From positions 372,001-436,000 of the forward strand of contig NZ_JACVWU010000005.1 in assembly GCF_014596915.1 (NCBI RefSeq): a stretch of 64,000 nt of DNA, in the 5' to 3' direction. Under the pieces are notes generated by a model. The model was given only the letters and a program-made list of their open reading frames with translations. It did not search any database and was not told where the DNA came from. Below are positions 27,097-35,274 of the stretch, in pieces. Source of the DNA: Streptomyces sp. TRM68416. Lineage in GTDB: Bacteria > Actinomycetota > Actinomycetes > Streptomycetales > Streptomycetaceae. Position numbers and translations under genes: made by a program. The number at the start of each line of letters is the position of its first letter. Positions within the stretch are counted from its first letter, which is position 1.

Positions 27097-27963
27097 TCAG
27101 GAGAACTTGTACCCGGCGAAGTCGCCGACGTGGACATACCCAATGCGCTGGTAGAGGGCGTTGCTGGTGGGGTTGTCCGGGTCCGTGAACAGGACGACGT
27201 CCGTCGCGCCCGCGGCCAGCGCTGCCCGGCTTGCCTCGACCGTCACGGCGCCGGCGTAGCCGCGGCCCCGGAGGTGGGCCGGGGTGTAGACGGGGTCGAT
27301 CCGGACCATGCCGCCGATGACCGAGGTCGCGGCCGCCATCGAGACGGGGGTACCGTCCGGGGTCTCCCAGAGGGTGAAGTGGCGGTCGCCGAAGCGCGAG
27401 TCGTCCCAGGAGCCGGCGTCGATCAAGTCGATGGAGGACTGCTCCCCGACGTCGACGCAGAACTCACGGCACCAGCGCACGACGTGCTCGCGGTCTGTCC
27501 CGCCCGTTGGACGGCCCTTGCCCTCCGGGTGCGGATGCGGCGGGGTGAGGGTGCCGAGACGGTAGAGATGGGTCCGCCAGAACAGTGAGGGCGCCGCCCC
27601 CGTGTGCCGCTGCCAGGAGTCGGCGTATGCGGTGGCGGTGTCGTGGTCCGCGATGACGTTGGCGGGCGAGTGGCCGAGGACGGCCAAGTGGGCGGCGAGG
27701 GCGTCGGTCTGCTCGACAGGGAGGGGGGTGAGGCCCAGGCGGCCGCGCGAGGTGAGGTAGAAGATCGCGTGGACCTCGCCTCCGCACTCCAGTCGGCCGA
27801 AGACGGCGGTGACGGGGCCGTGTGTGTCCGGCCTGCATATCCGCAGTTTCTCGATGTCCGTCAGCGGCGTGTTGTGCAGGGCGGGGCGCGAGCGCAGGAA
27901 GTCCCCGGCTCGGGCGAGGAAGTCGTCAACGTCTTGGGTGAGGTGCCAGTCATCGGGGAGCAT
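27097..27963 (-). CDS. GNAT family acetyltransferase
   Basis: A 288-aa protein. The C-terminal 110 residues are a GNAT fold: MVRIDPVYTPAHLRGRGYAG carries the acetyl-CoA pyrophosphate loop (R/Q-x-x-G-x-G/A form, here HLRGRGYAG), then FTDPDNPTSNALYQRIGYV. The N-terminal half (DVDDFLARAGDFLRSRPALHNT) resembles the tandem-domain GNATs with a degenerate first domain. The acceptor is not predictable. ATG 27963. It is divergent from the methyltransferase gene at 28043, with an 80-bp shared promoter region. Confidence 0.82.
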   Translation of the reverse strand: MLPDDWHLTQDVDDFLARAGDFLRSRPALHNTPLTDIEKLRICRPDTHGPVTAVFGRLECGGEVHAIFYLTSRGRLGLTPLPVEQTDALAAHLAVLGHSPANVIADHDTATAYADSWQRHTGAAPSLFWRTHLYRLGTLTPPHPHPEGKGRPTGGTDREHVVRWCREFCVDVGEQSSIDLIDAGSWDDSRFGDRHFTLWETPDGTPVSMAAATSVIGGMVRIDPVYTPAHLRGRGYAGAVTVEASRAALAAGATDVVLFTDPDNPTSNALYQRIGYVHVGDFAGYKFS

Positions 27964-28042
27964 GCTTCATGATCCCGGATCTCCTCGACTCGGGGAGCAC
28001 TTCACCAGCCCCAAGTCTCCAGTGCCGTCCTATGGTTGGCAG

Positions 28043-28711
28043 ATGCGCGCCCACCCCATTGACCGCCCGGCCGATCTCGACGTCGTACGTGATTCCTACG
28101 ACCGGGTGGCCGACAACTATGCCCACATGGTCGTGACGACAGGAGTCGGCGACATCCGCACGGATCCGTGGCTCAAGGCGTCGATCGACGCCTTCGCTGA
28201 CACTGTGCGCGGGCTCGGGCCTGTCCTCGATGTCGGCTGCGGGCCCGGAACGGTGACCGCCTACCTCGCCGAACGCGGACTCGACGTGTCCGGGGTGGAT
28301 CTCTCTCCTCGCATGATCGAGAACGCACGACGCCTTCATCCGGAGTGCCGCTTCGCCGTCGCTTCTGCCACCGAACTCGATCTCGATGAAGCGTCCCTGG
28401 GCGGCGTGCTCGGGTGGTGGTCACTGTTCAACCTCCCCCGTGACGTCCTTCCCCAGGTCCTCGCCCTGTTCGCGCGCGCGTTGCAGCCAGGCGGACACTT
28501 CATCACCGCAACGCACGTCGGCGACGAGGACGCGGTGCGCACTGAGGCCTACGGAGGCGTATCCGTCCGCTGGACGACCCACAAGTGGCGGCCGGAACAA
28601 CTCGTCAATCTGATCGAGCAGGCCGGCCTGAACCCGGTCGCCGAATTGCGGCTCCCACCGACGGCGTACAGCGGGCCCGGTCTGGTCGTTATGGCCAAAC
28701 GTCCCGACTGA
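28043..28711 (+). CDS. SAM-dependent methyltransferase
   Basis: A 222-aa class I methyltransferase. Motif I is PVLDVGCGPGTVTAYLAERG, then GVDLSPRMIENARRLHP (motif II acidic residue) and FAVASATELDL, and a post-motif ALQPGGHFITATHVG. The family (Methyltransf_11/25-like) acts on small molecules, which cannot be named. ATG 28043 lies 6 nt after TATGGT (28031-28036) with no ribosome binding site, so the mRNA may be leaderless. It converges on the MFS gene with a 42-base gap. Confidence 0.85.
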   Translation: MRAHPIDRPADLDVVRDSYDRVADNYAHMVVTTGVGDIRTDPWLKASIDAFADTVRGLGPVLDVGCGPGTVTAYLAERGLDVSGVDLSPRMIENARRLHPECRFAVASATELDLDEASLGGVLGWWSLFNLPRDVLPQVLALFARALQPGGHFITATHVGDEDAVRTEAYGGVSVRWTTHKWRPEQLVNLIEQAGLNPVAELRLPPTAYSGPGLVVMAKRPD

Positions 28712-28753
28712 CGATCAGGCGAAGTGGCGTAAGGGCTTCGGCCGGCGCCGAGG

Positions 28754-30034
28754 TCAGCGTGCCGCTGCCATCGGCGAGCGTCGTGCGGCGACGCGGGCCG
28801 CGCGTGTGCCGAGGACCGTGATCGTCACGACCCCCAGCACCGCGAGCAGGCCCACGCCCACGGTCCCGGCCCAGCCCCCCGAGTGGAACGCCACCGCGCC
28901 GACCGTACTGCCGACACTGGACCCGACGTAGTACGCGGACTGGTACAGCGCCGAGGCCTGGGCGCGTCCGTGTGTGGCCGTCTTGCTGACCGCCGATGAC
29001 GCCACCGCGTGGCCCGCGAAGAAGCCGGCGGTGATCAGGACCAGGCCCAGCAGCACCAGCGGGAGCGAGTCCGCGAGGGACAGCAGCAGCCCCGCTGCCG
29101 TCGTACCGCCCGCCGCGTACAGCGCGCCCCGGCGTCCGAGGCGGCCCACCAGTCGGCCGGCCGTGGACGCCGACACCGTACCGACCAGGTAGACCAGGAA
29201 GATCGAGCCCACGATGCCCTGCGGCAGCGAGAACGGCGCCTCCGTGAGGCGGTAGCCGATCACCGTGTAGACGCCGCCGAACACCGTCATGAACAGCGCG
29301 CCGATCGCGTACAGACGGCGCAGCAGAGGGTCGGACAGGTGACCGCGGACCGTGCCCACCAGCACCCGCGGCCGCAGCGAACCCGCCGTGAAGTGCTTCG
29401 GCGCCGGCAGCAGCAGCCGGAAGGCCACCGCGCACGCCACCGCGACCGCACCGATCACCCCGAGGGCGACCCGCCAGCCCCACTCCTGCGCGACCCAGCC
29501 GGTGAGGACTCGCCCGCTCATGCCGCCCACGCTGTTGCCCGCGACGAACAGACCGATCGCCGTGATCAGCGCCTTGGGGCGGACCTCCTCCGCGAGATAC
29601 GCCGTCGCCGAGGCCGGCAGCCCGGCCAGCGCCGCGCCCTGCACCGCGCGCAGCGCCACCAGCGCCGGCAGCGAGGGGGCGAAGGGGACCAGCAGACCCA
29701 CGGTCACCGCGACCGCCAGGGACGCCGTCATCACCGTACGGCGGCCGTACCGCTCCGACAGCGCGCTCATCGGGAGCACGAACAGGGCCAAGCCGCCCGT
29801 CGCCGCCGCGACCGTCCAGCTCGCGTCGCTCGCCGTCACGCCGAACTCGCCTGAGATCAGCGGCAGTAGGGCCTGCGTGGAGTACAGCAGCGCGAAGGTC
29901 GCCACGCCCGCGAGGAAGAGGGCGAAGCTCATCCGGCGGTAGCCGGGCCCGCCCGGGGCCATACGGGAGTCGGAGGAAGGGAACGAAGCAACGGCGCCCA
30001 CGGTCGTGGACGCCCCGGTACTGGCGGGAGACAT
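28754..30034 (-). CDS. MFS transporter (multidrug-type)
   Basis: A 426-aa membrane protein with 12 predicted segments. The loop 2-3 motif is LSERYGRRTVMTASL, the usual MFS G-x-L-a-D-r-x-G-R-k/r position. The stretch GLFVAGNSVGGMSGRVLTGWVAQEWGWR resembles YnfM/AraJ-like proton antiporters, which export drugs or sugars. ATG 30034 (MSPASTGAST) is chosen because TACGTT (30046-30041) lies 6 nt upstream, fitting a leaderless transcript; longer frames would run into the divergent LysR gene. Regulation by that LysR protein is likely from the arrangement. Confidence 0.88.
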   Translation of the reverse strand: MSPASTGASTTVGAVASFPSSDSRMAPGGPGYRRMSFALFLAGVATFALLYSTQALLPLISGEFGVTASDASWTVAAATGGLALFVLPMSALSERYGRRTVMTASLAVAVTVGLLVPFAPSLPALVALRAVQGAALAGLPASATAYLAEEVRPKALITAIGLFVAGNSVGGMSGRVLTGWVAQEWGWRVALGVIGAVAVACAVAFRLLLPAPKHFTAGSLRPRVLVGTVRGHLSDPLLRRLYAIGALFMTVFGGVYTVIGYRLTEAPFSLPQGIVGSIFLVYLVGTVSASTAGRLVGRLGRRGALYAAGGTTAAGLLLSLADSLPLVLLGLVLITAGFFAGHAVASSAVSKTATHGRAQASALYQSAYYVGSSVGSTVGAVAFHSGGWAGTVGVGLLAVLGVVTITVLGTRAARVAARRSPMAAAR

Positions 30035-30066
30035 GCCACGAACGTAGGCACCGCCCCGTTGATCCG

Positions 30067-30079
30067 TCCAATGCATGGA
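30067..30079. promoter_or_regulatory. Near-palindrome between the MFS and LysR genes
   Basis: TCCA-ATGCA-TGGA lies in the 63-bp divergent gap. It sits between the two -10 boxes (TACGTT on the minus strand, CATAAT at 30085-30090 on the plus strand) and is a candidate LysR-type binding site. Confidence 0.45.
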
Positions 30080-30097
30080 ATCGTCATAATCGTTCCC

Positions 30098-31051
30098 ATG
30101 GAGCATCAGCAAAGGTCACAGGCGCGTCTGTCACCGTCCAGTGACACAGAAGACATGGTGATGTTGCTGGCCCCGCGGCTGGCCTACTTCGCCGGCGTCG
30201 CCCGCACCGAGCACGTCACGCGCGCCGCGCAGGAGATGCAGGTCCCGCAGTCCACCCTGTCCCGGGCCATGGTCCGGCTGGAACAGGACCTGGGCGTCGA
30301 CCTGTTCGCCCGCCGGGGCCGCACCGTCTCCCTCACCCCCGCCGGACGCACCTTCCTCGGCTCCGTCGAACGCGCCCTCGCCGAGATCGAGCGCGCCGCC
30401 GACGAGGTCCGCGCGGACGCCGACCCGGCCACCGGCAAGGTCGCCTTCGGCTTTCTGCACACGATGGGCGCCGAGACCGTGCCCGGCCTGCTGCACACCT
30501 TCCGCGAGGACCATCCCCGGATCCGCTTCAGCCTCGTCCAGAACTACGGCGAGGCGATGATCGAACGGCTGCGGGCGGGCGAGCTGGACCTCTGCCTGAC
30601 CTCCCCGGTCCCGGACGCCCCCGACCTTGTCGCCCGCCGCCTCGACGAGCAGAAGCTGCGCCTGGTGGTCCCCGCCGACCACCGCCTCGCCGCCCGGAGG
30701 CGGATCCGCCTGGCCGAGGCCGCCGACGAGGTCTTCGTGACCCTCGAACCCGGCTACGGCCTGCGCCGGATCACCGACGAGTTCTGCAAGCAGGCCGGTT
30801 TCAAGCCGCGCATCGCCTTCGAGGGGGAGGAGGCGGAGACCCTCCGGGGACTGGTGGCGGCGGGCCTGGGGGTGGCCCTGCTGCCGCCGCCCGCCGTACC
30901 TCGCCCGGGGGTCGTCGAGCTGACGGTCACGGCCCCGCGCGCGGTCCGCGAGATCGGCGTCGCCTGGCTGGAGGGCCGCCCGGACACCCCACCCGTCGCG
31001 GCCTTCAAGAAGTTCCTCCTGGCACAACGCGGCCGACTGCTCCCCGACTGA
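30098..31051 (+). CDS. LysR-family transcriptional regulator
   Basis: A 317-aa regulator. The winged helix-turn-helix is at residues about 22-80: LAYFAGVARTEHVTRAAQEMQVPQSTLSRAMVRLEQDLGVDLFARRGR. The rest is a periplasmic-binding-like effector domain (GKVAFGFLHTMGAETVPGLLH; LRLVVPADHRLAARRRIRL). ATG 30098 is 7 nt after CATAAT, so a leaderless mRNA is probable. The divergent MFS gene is the obvious target; the ligand is unknown. Confidence 0.92.
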   Translation: MEHQQRSQARLSPSSDTEDMVMLLAPRLAYFAGVARTEHVTRAAQEMQVPQSTLSRAMVRLEQDLGVDLFARRGRTVSLTPAGRTFLGSVERALAEIERAADEVRADADPATGKVAFGFLHTMGAETVPGLLHTFREDHPRIRFSLVQNYGEAMIERLRAGELDLCLTSPVPDAPDLVARRLDEQKLRLVVPADHRLAARRRIRLAEAADEVFVTLEPGYGLRRITDEFCKQAGFKPRIAFEGEEAETLRGLVAAGLGVALLPPPAVPRPGVVELTVTAPRAVREIGVAWLEGRPDTPPVAAFKKFLLAQRGRLLPD

Positions 31052-31078
31052 CCGGACCCCTGGATCTCGCGCATGCGA

Positions 31079-31840
31079 CTACCGACGCAACGACCGTCCG
31101 AACCCCGCCGCCAGCGGCATCCGCAGCCCCAGCGGGGGCGGGGCCGCGAACGCGTCCTCGACCGGGCGGGAGAAGGACCGGCCGAACAGCGTCCCCATGA
31201 CGAAGTCCTCGGCCAGGGCGAGGACTTCGTCGCGGTGCTGGTGCAACCCGTGGCCGTCGGAGTGCACTTCGAACCGGCACACGTCCCGGTTCGCCTTCTT
31301 CGCCCGCGCCGCCAGCCGGAACGACAGTTCGGGATCGGTGCGCTGGTCGTTCGTGCCGTGCGCCATCAGCACCCGCCGCCCGACGAGCTGCTTCACCGGT
31401 TCGGGTGGTACGGCCACGTCCTCCTCCGGCAGCCAAGGGGCGAGCGCCAGCACGGAGTTGACCGCCTCGTGCCCGCCCGCGTGCAGCGCGGCCCGGCCGC
31501 CCATGTCGAACCCGGCGAGGCAGACGGGGACGTCTCCGTAGCGCCGTACGACCTCGTCCGCCGCCCAGGTGGCGTCGTGCGCGAGGTTGGCCTCGGTGCC
31601 GTTCCAGCCGCGGCAGCGGTAGTGCACGACGTGCACGGCCAGCCCCTCCTCGCGCGCCGCGCGCGTCAGGCGCCGCCCCAGCGCGCGCACCGACGCCGTC
31701 GCAAACATCGGCGAGGGGCGCCGATGTGAGGTCTCGTCACCTCCGGGGAGCAGGAGCACCACCCCGCTCACGGTCGTCGGTTCCGGGCCGAGAGGCCTCC
31801 CCAGCCGGGCGGTCCGAACCGGCGTCGCTTGCTGTGCCAT
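31079..31840 (-). CDS. Alpha/beta hydrolase with Asp at the nucleophile elbow
   Basis: A 253-aa alpha/beta hydrolase-like protein of dienelactone-hydrolase/dipeptidyl-peptidase character. The expected G-x-S-x-G elbow reads CLAGFDMGGRAAL, so the nucleophile position is Asp. Then VLMAHGTNDQRTDPELS supplies an acidic residue and HSDGHGLHQHRDEV the His. Asp nucleophiles occur in haloalkane dehalogenases and epoxide hydrolases, but the overall sequence does not otherwise suggest those. It could be an unusual esterase or a non-catalytic relative. It converges on the LysR gene with a 27-base gap. Confidence 0.75.
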   Translation of the reverse strand: MAQQATPVRTARLGRPLGPEPTTVSGVVLLLPGGDETSHRRPSPMFATASVRALGRRLTRAAREEGLAVHVVHYRCRGWNGTEANLAHDATWAADEVVRRYGDVPVCLAGFDMGGRAALHAGGHEAVNSVLALAPWLPEEDVAVPPEPVKQLVGRRVLMAHGTNDQRTDPELSFRLAARAKKANRDVCRFEVHSDGHGLHQHRDEVLALAEDFVMGTLFGRSFSRPVEDAFAAPPPLGLRMPLAAGFGRSLRR

Positions 31841-31925
31841 GACAGAACAGTGTCAGAAGCACGGGTGTACGCCACCCGTCCGTGCGGTCACCGTTACGTA
31901 TCGACGGATTCGTACAACAGGCGCT

Positions 31926-31937
31926 CTACGCGCGTAG
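31926..31937. promoter_or_regulatory. Nucleoside-regulon operator at add
   Basis: A perfect CTACGCGCGTAG palindrome. It ends 4 bases before the -10 box TAGAAT (31942-31947), so it lies between -35 and -10. The add start ATG 31954 is 6 nt after the -10 box. Confidence 0.8.
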
Positions 31938-31953
31938 GAAATAGAATGCGGAA

Positions 31954-33111
31954 ATGACGAGCCAGACCATCGCGAACACCCCGACTCCGGACCAGATCCG
32001 CCGGGCGCCCAAGGTTCTGCTGCACGACCACCTCGACGGCGGCCTCCGCCCCGGGACCATCGTCGAACTCGCCCGCGACAGCGGGTACTCCCGGCTTCCC
32101 GAGACCGATCCCGACAAGCTCGGCGTCTGGTTCCACGAAGCCGCCGACTCCGGCTCCCTGGAGCGGTATCTGGAGACCTTCTCGCACACCGTCGCCGTGA
32201 TGCAGACCCGCGAGGCCCTCGTCCGGGTCGCCACCGAGTGCGCCCTCGACCTCGCCGAGGACGGCGTCGTCTACGCCGAGGTGCGCTACGCCCCCGAACA
32301 GCACCTGCAGGGCGGCCTCACCCTCGAACAGGTCGTCGAGGCCGTCAACGAGGGCTTCCGGGAAGGCGAACGGCAGGCCCGCGAGAACGGCCACCGCATC
32401 CGCGTCGGCGCCCTGCTCACCGCCATGCGGCACGCCGCCCGCGCCCTGGAGATCGCCGAACTCGCCAACCGCTACCGGGACCTCGGCGTGGTGGGCTTCG
32501 ACATCGCGGGCGCCGAAGCCGGTCACCCGCCCACCCGCCACCTCGACGCCTTCGAGTACCTCAAGCGCGAGAACAACCACTTCACCATCCACGCCGGCGA
32601 GGCCTTCGGGCTGCCGTCCATCTGGCAGGCCCTCCAGTGGTGCGGCGCCGACCGGCTCGGGCACGGGGTGCGCATCATCGACGACATCCAGGTGCACGCC
32701 GACGGCTCGGTGAAGCTCGGCCGGCTCGCCTCCTACGTACGGGACAAGCGCATCCCCCTGGAGATGTGCCCCAGCTCCAACCTCCAGACCGGGGCCGCCG
32801 ACTCCTACGCCGAGCACCCGATCGGGCTGCTGCGGCGGCTGCACTTCCGGGCGACGGTGAACACCGACAACCGGCTGATGTCCCACACCAGTATGAGCCG
32901 GGAATTCGAGCATCTTGTCGAAGCGTTCGGCTATACGCTCGACGACCTGCAGTGGTTCTCCGTCAATGCGATGAAATCAGCGTTCATTCCTTTCGATGAA
33001 CGACTCGCGATGATCAATGACGTCGTCAAGCCCGGATATGCCGAGCTGAAGTCCGAGTGGCTGTTCCAGCAGACCGCTTCTACCAGCGGTTCTGTCGACG
33101 AGAAGGGCTGA
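31954..33111 (+). CDS. add: Adenosine deaminase
   Basis: A 385-aa zinc enzyme converting (deoxy)adenosine to (deoxy)inosine. Seen are [14 protein letters not shown] (zinc His pair), [10 protein letters not shown] (catalytic Glu region), GHGVRI (His) and [12 protein letters not shown] (the zinc Asp; the second Asp of the classical DD pair is Asn). [11 protein letters not shown] and ALLTAMRH are family positions. ATG 31954 follows TAGAAT by 6 nt, consistent with a leaderless mRNA. Its product inosine is a substrate for the purine nucleoside phosphorylase at 47253, which shares the same operator. Confidence 0.95.
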   Translation: MTSQTIANTPTPDQIRRAPKVLLHDHLDGGLRPGTIVELARDSGYSRLPETDPDKLGVWFHEAADSGSLERYLETFSHTVAVMQTREALVRVATECALDLAEDGVVYAEVRYAPEQHLQGGLTLEQVVEAVNEGFREGERQARENGHRIRVGALLTAMRHAARALEIAELANRYRDLGVVGFDIAGAEAGHPPTRHLDAFEYLKRENNHFTIHAGEAFGLPSIWQALQWCGADRLGHGVRIIDDIQVHADGSVKLGRLASYVRDKRIPLEMCPSSNLQTGAADSYAEHPIGLLRRLHFRATVNTDNRLMSHTSMSREFEHLVEAFGYTLDDLQWFSVNAMKSAFIPFDERLAMINDVVKPGYAELKSEWLFQQTASTSGSVDEKG

Positions 33112-33249
33112 CCGGGGGAATTGTCGGGCGGCGGAACTCGGACGGGTGTTCACCATCCGTCCGCATTTCGATGTTTGCGGCGGGCGCCTCGTCGTGTTTA
33201 CGGTCGTGGACCGCTCATATCCCCGTCATCCATTTCGAGGACGCATTCA

Positions 33250-33609
33250 ATGAAGCAGTCTGCTGCCAAGACCCTCGGTGTCGCCGCCCTCGGTGCCGCT
33301 TTCGCCGCCGCCGGTGCGGGCGCCGCCAACGCGGCTCCGGCTGTGCCGGACGCCGGCTCGGCGCTGGACACGGTCACCCGGACGCTCCCCGCGGAGAACG
33401 TCTCCAAGTCGCTGCCGGGTGCCGGTGAGGCCCTGGCCCAGGGGCAGAGCGCGGTCGGCGCGAGCCTGGCCGCCACCCAGCCGGTTGCCGAGAAGGTCCT
33501 GGCCGACGGCCCGACCAAGCCGGTCGCCGGTCTCCTCGGCGGACTGCCGGTGGGCCAGACGGGCCTGCCCACGCAGGGTCTGCCGGTGAACGGCATCCCG
33601 CTGGGCTGA
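33250..33609 (+). CDS. Small secreted protein, Ala/Gly-rich
   Basis: A 119-aa protein with a signal peptide (MKQSAAKTLGVAALGAAFAAAGAGAANA, cleavage after ANA-A). The mature part is low-complexity: VPDAGSALDTVTRTLPAENVSKSLPGAGEAL, ending in LLGGLPVGQTGLPTQGLPVNGIPLG. There is no membrane anchor, LPXTG motif or Cys. A second protein of the same style is encoded at 39452. GAGGA lies 8 bases before ATG 33250. Upstream is an inverted repeat CGGACGG/CCGTCCG at 33139-33163. Function unknown; such proteins are common in Streptomyces and probably act at the cell surface. Confidence 0.75.
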   Translation: MKQSAAKTLGVAALGAAFAAAGAGAANAAPAVPDAGSALDTVTRTLPAENVSKSLPGAGEALAQGQSAVGASLAATQPVAEKVLADGPTKPVAGLLGGLPVGQTGLPTQGLPVNGIPLG

Positions 33610-33624
33610 GCGGCCCGCGAACGC

Positions 33625-33670
33625 GCCGACGGGGCGCACCCCCTGGACACGCGGGGTGCGCCCCGTCGGC
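33625..33670. terminator. Terminator between the secreted protein and PspC genes
   Basis: GCCGACGGGGCGCACCCC (33625-33642) and GGGGTGCGCCCCGTCGGC (33653-33670) form a perfect 18-bp stem with a 10-nt loop, serving both convergent genes. Confidence 0.85.
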
Positions 33671-33689
33671 GTATGCGGACGAACGGGGT

Positions 33690-33899
33690 TCACCAGGCGG
33701 TGCGTGCCGTGTGCTCGGACTTCTCCGAGGGCAGCAGGATCCACAGCGCTATGTACAGCAGGAACTGCGGGCCCGGCAGCAGACAGGAGAGCAGGAAGAG
33801 CACACGCATCGTCGTGGCGGAGGTGCCGAAGCGTCGCGCCAGCGCGGCGCACACTCCGCCGATCATGCGGCCGTTGGTGGGTCGGGCGAGGCGGGACAT
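33690..33899 (-). CDS. PspC-domain small membrane protein
   Basis: A 69-aa protein made of one PspC domain: MSRLARPTNGRMIGGVCAALARRFGTSATTMRVLF, then a hydrophobic segment FLLYIALWILLP. In other bacteria PspC domains sense envelope stress with PspA or act as toxins' counterparts; in actinobacteria isolated domains like this are common and uncharacterised. ATG 33899 has an ideal AAGGAG 6 bases upstream. Confidence 0.85.
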   Translation of the reverse strand: MSRLARPTNGRMIGGVCAALARRFGTSATTMRVLFLLSCLLPGPQFLLYIALWILLPSEKSEHTARTAW

Positions 33900-33988
33900 C
33901 TGCGACTCCTTCGCTTCGGTCGGAGGCGGCCCGTTGGCTGCCCCGTCTGACTTCCACACTACGGAGACGAAAGGAACAAAGCATCGCT

Positions 33989-34543
33989 CTACGGTGCGAT
34001 CCCGACCCTGGGAATCGTCGGGGTACGACCCGGAGGAGCCTCCCCCTGAAGGGGCGCCGTCCGGCCCGCGCGCTCGGTCCTGCGGCGCAGCCAGTGCCGT
34101 GCCGCCGGCACCACCGCGATGTGGGCGAGGGCGACCCCGACGGTGTTCAGCAGCAGGGAGTCGACGTCCACGACCTGGCCCGGCACGCCGGTCTGCAACA
34201 GCTCGATGCCCAGGGAGATCAGGGCACCGGCCAGGACCGTGCGCAGCAGTGAGCCGAGCGGCGAGACGGCGACCCTTCCGTGCACCGCCGGGAGCAGGAC
34301 GCCGAGCGGGGCGAGCAGGGCCAGCCCCTCCAGGATGCGGCGGGTTCCCTCGCGCCAGCCGAGGGCCATCTCGGACTCGATGCCGGCGAGCGGATGCAGG
34401 TTGGGCGGCATCACCCAGGGCACGTCGAGCGGGCGCAGCGTGAGCCAGGCGACGAAGGCGAGATGTGCGACCAGGAGGGTGCCTCCTGTCGCGCGGATGC
34501 GGAAAGCGGCGGTGGCGCTGCCGCTGGAGCCGGGACGCTGCAC
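33989..34543 (-). CDS. VanZ-family membrane protein
   Basis: A 184-aa protein with about four membrane segments. VanZ-like features are FVAWLTLRPLDVP at the end of segment 1, LEGLALLAPLGVLLP, LISLGIELLQTGVPGQVVDVDSLLLNTVGVALA, and a basic C-terminal tail. VanZ of enterococci gives low-level teicoplanin resistance; most homologues are uncharacterised. Start GTG 34543 has AGGGGGA directly before it. A dispersed repeat lies behind it at 34631-34658. Confidence 0.8.
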   Translation of the reverse strand: MQRPGSSGSATAAFRIRATGGTLLVAHLAFVAWLTLRPLDVPWVMPPNLHPLAGIESEMALGWREGTRRILEGLALLAPLGVLLPAVHGRVAVSPLGSLLRTVLAGALISLGIELLQTGVPGQVVDVDSLLLNTVGVALAHIAVVPAARHWLRRRTERAGRTAPLQGEAPPGRTPTIPRVGIAP

Positions 34544-34630
34544 GTCCCCCTAGACGCGGATGCCTGTCGGCTTGGTTCCGGGTGAGGTGAGTGCCACACC
34601 TGTTTGCCTTGAGTCTGCGGGGCGGTGGGG

Positions 34631-34658
34631 GTTTGTCGCGCAGTTTCCCGCGCCCCTA
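34631..34658 (-). repeat. Dispersed intergenic repeat, copy A
   Basis: Minus-strand copy of the element whose core reads GGGGCGCGGGGAACTGCGCG (here GGGGCGCGGGAAACTGCGCG, one difference), followed by ACAAAC. Other copies are at 43266, 51374 and 59992, all intergenic. It sits between the VanZ-like and afsQ3 genes. Confidence 0.75.
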
Positions 34659-34671
34659 GGAGCAAAGCTGA

Positions 34672-35274
34672 TCAGCCGTCCTTTACCTCGGTGGACGGAG
34701 GCTCCATCCTGCCCGGACTCGCCCTGACCTCGTCCGTGCAGTCGTAGCGGCGCAAGGGTCCGGAGTCCGGGCCGCCCAGGGTCACCGAGCCGTCGCTCTC
34801 CGCCGCCGCGGAGTCGGAGAAGGTGCAGACGATCTGGGCGAGGGAGGCGGGGGCGAGCGCATCGGGCGGGGTGCTCAGGCGGAGGGCGTCGTCGGGGTCG
34901 GAGGGGCGCGGCCCCCGTACGGTCAGTCCTGCGGGGACGGCGGTGGTGTAGCCGGCCTCCGCCTCGGCGGCCGACGGAGTCTCCGCCAACTCGTCCAGCA
35001 GCCCCTGGGCTACGAGCATGCGCCGCTCGGAGTCCGCCACGTCGTCCGGTACCCGTACCACCCGGTCGACGGCCACCAGCGAGGACCGGCACAGCAGGAA
35101 CACCTGCGCGGGCAGCCCGCGCGAGGACTGCGTCGACACCTGCGGACCGGAGAGCGAGCACTGCACCCGCGAGGGCGCGGGGCCGAAGTCGGTCGGCACC
35201 TCCGTGGCCCGGATCCCGCACCCGGAGACCAGTCCGGCGAGCAGGAGGAGCGCCGGCAGACGGCGTACGGTCAT
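34672..35274 (-). CDS. afsQ3: AfsQ-system lipoprotein
   Basis: A 200-aa lipoprotein: signal peptide MTVRRLPALLLLAGLVSGC with lipobox VSGC, Cys at about 19. The mature region has paired Cys (VQCSLSG, LLCRSS, VCTFSD, RYDCTD). It corresponds to AfsQ3, the lipoprotein encoded with the AfsQ1/AfsQ2 two-component system in S. coelicolor. A role in modulating the sensor outside the membrane is plausible by analogy with other lipoprotein/sensor pairs. Its start overlaps the kinase stop by one base, making a kinase-lipoprotein operon read after the response regulator gene. Confidence 0.85.
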   Translation of the reverse strand: MTVRRLPALLLLAGLVSGCGIRATEVPTDFGPAPSRVQCSLSGPQVSTQSSRGLPAQVFLLCRSSLVAVDRVVRVPDDVADSERRMLVAQGLLDELAETPSAAEAEAGYTTAVPAGLTVRGPRPSDPDDALRLSTPPDALAPASLAQIVCTFSDSAAAESDGSVTLGGPDSGPLRRYDCTDEVRASPGRMEPPSTEVKDG

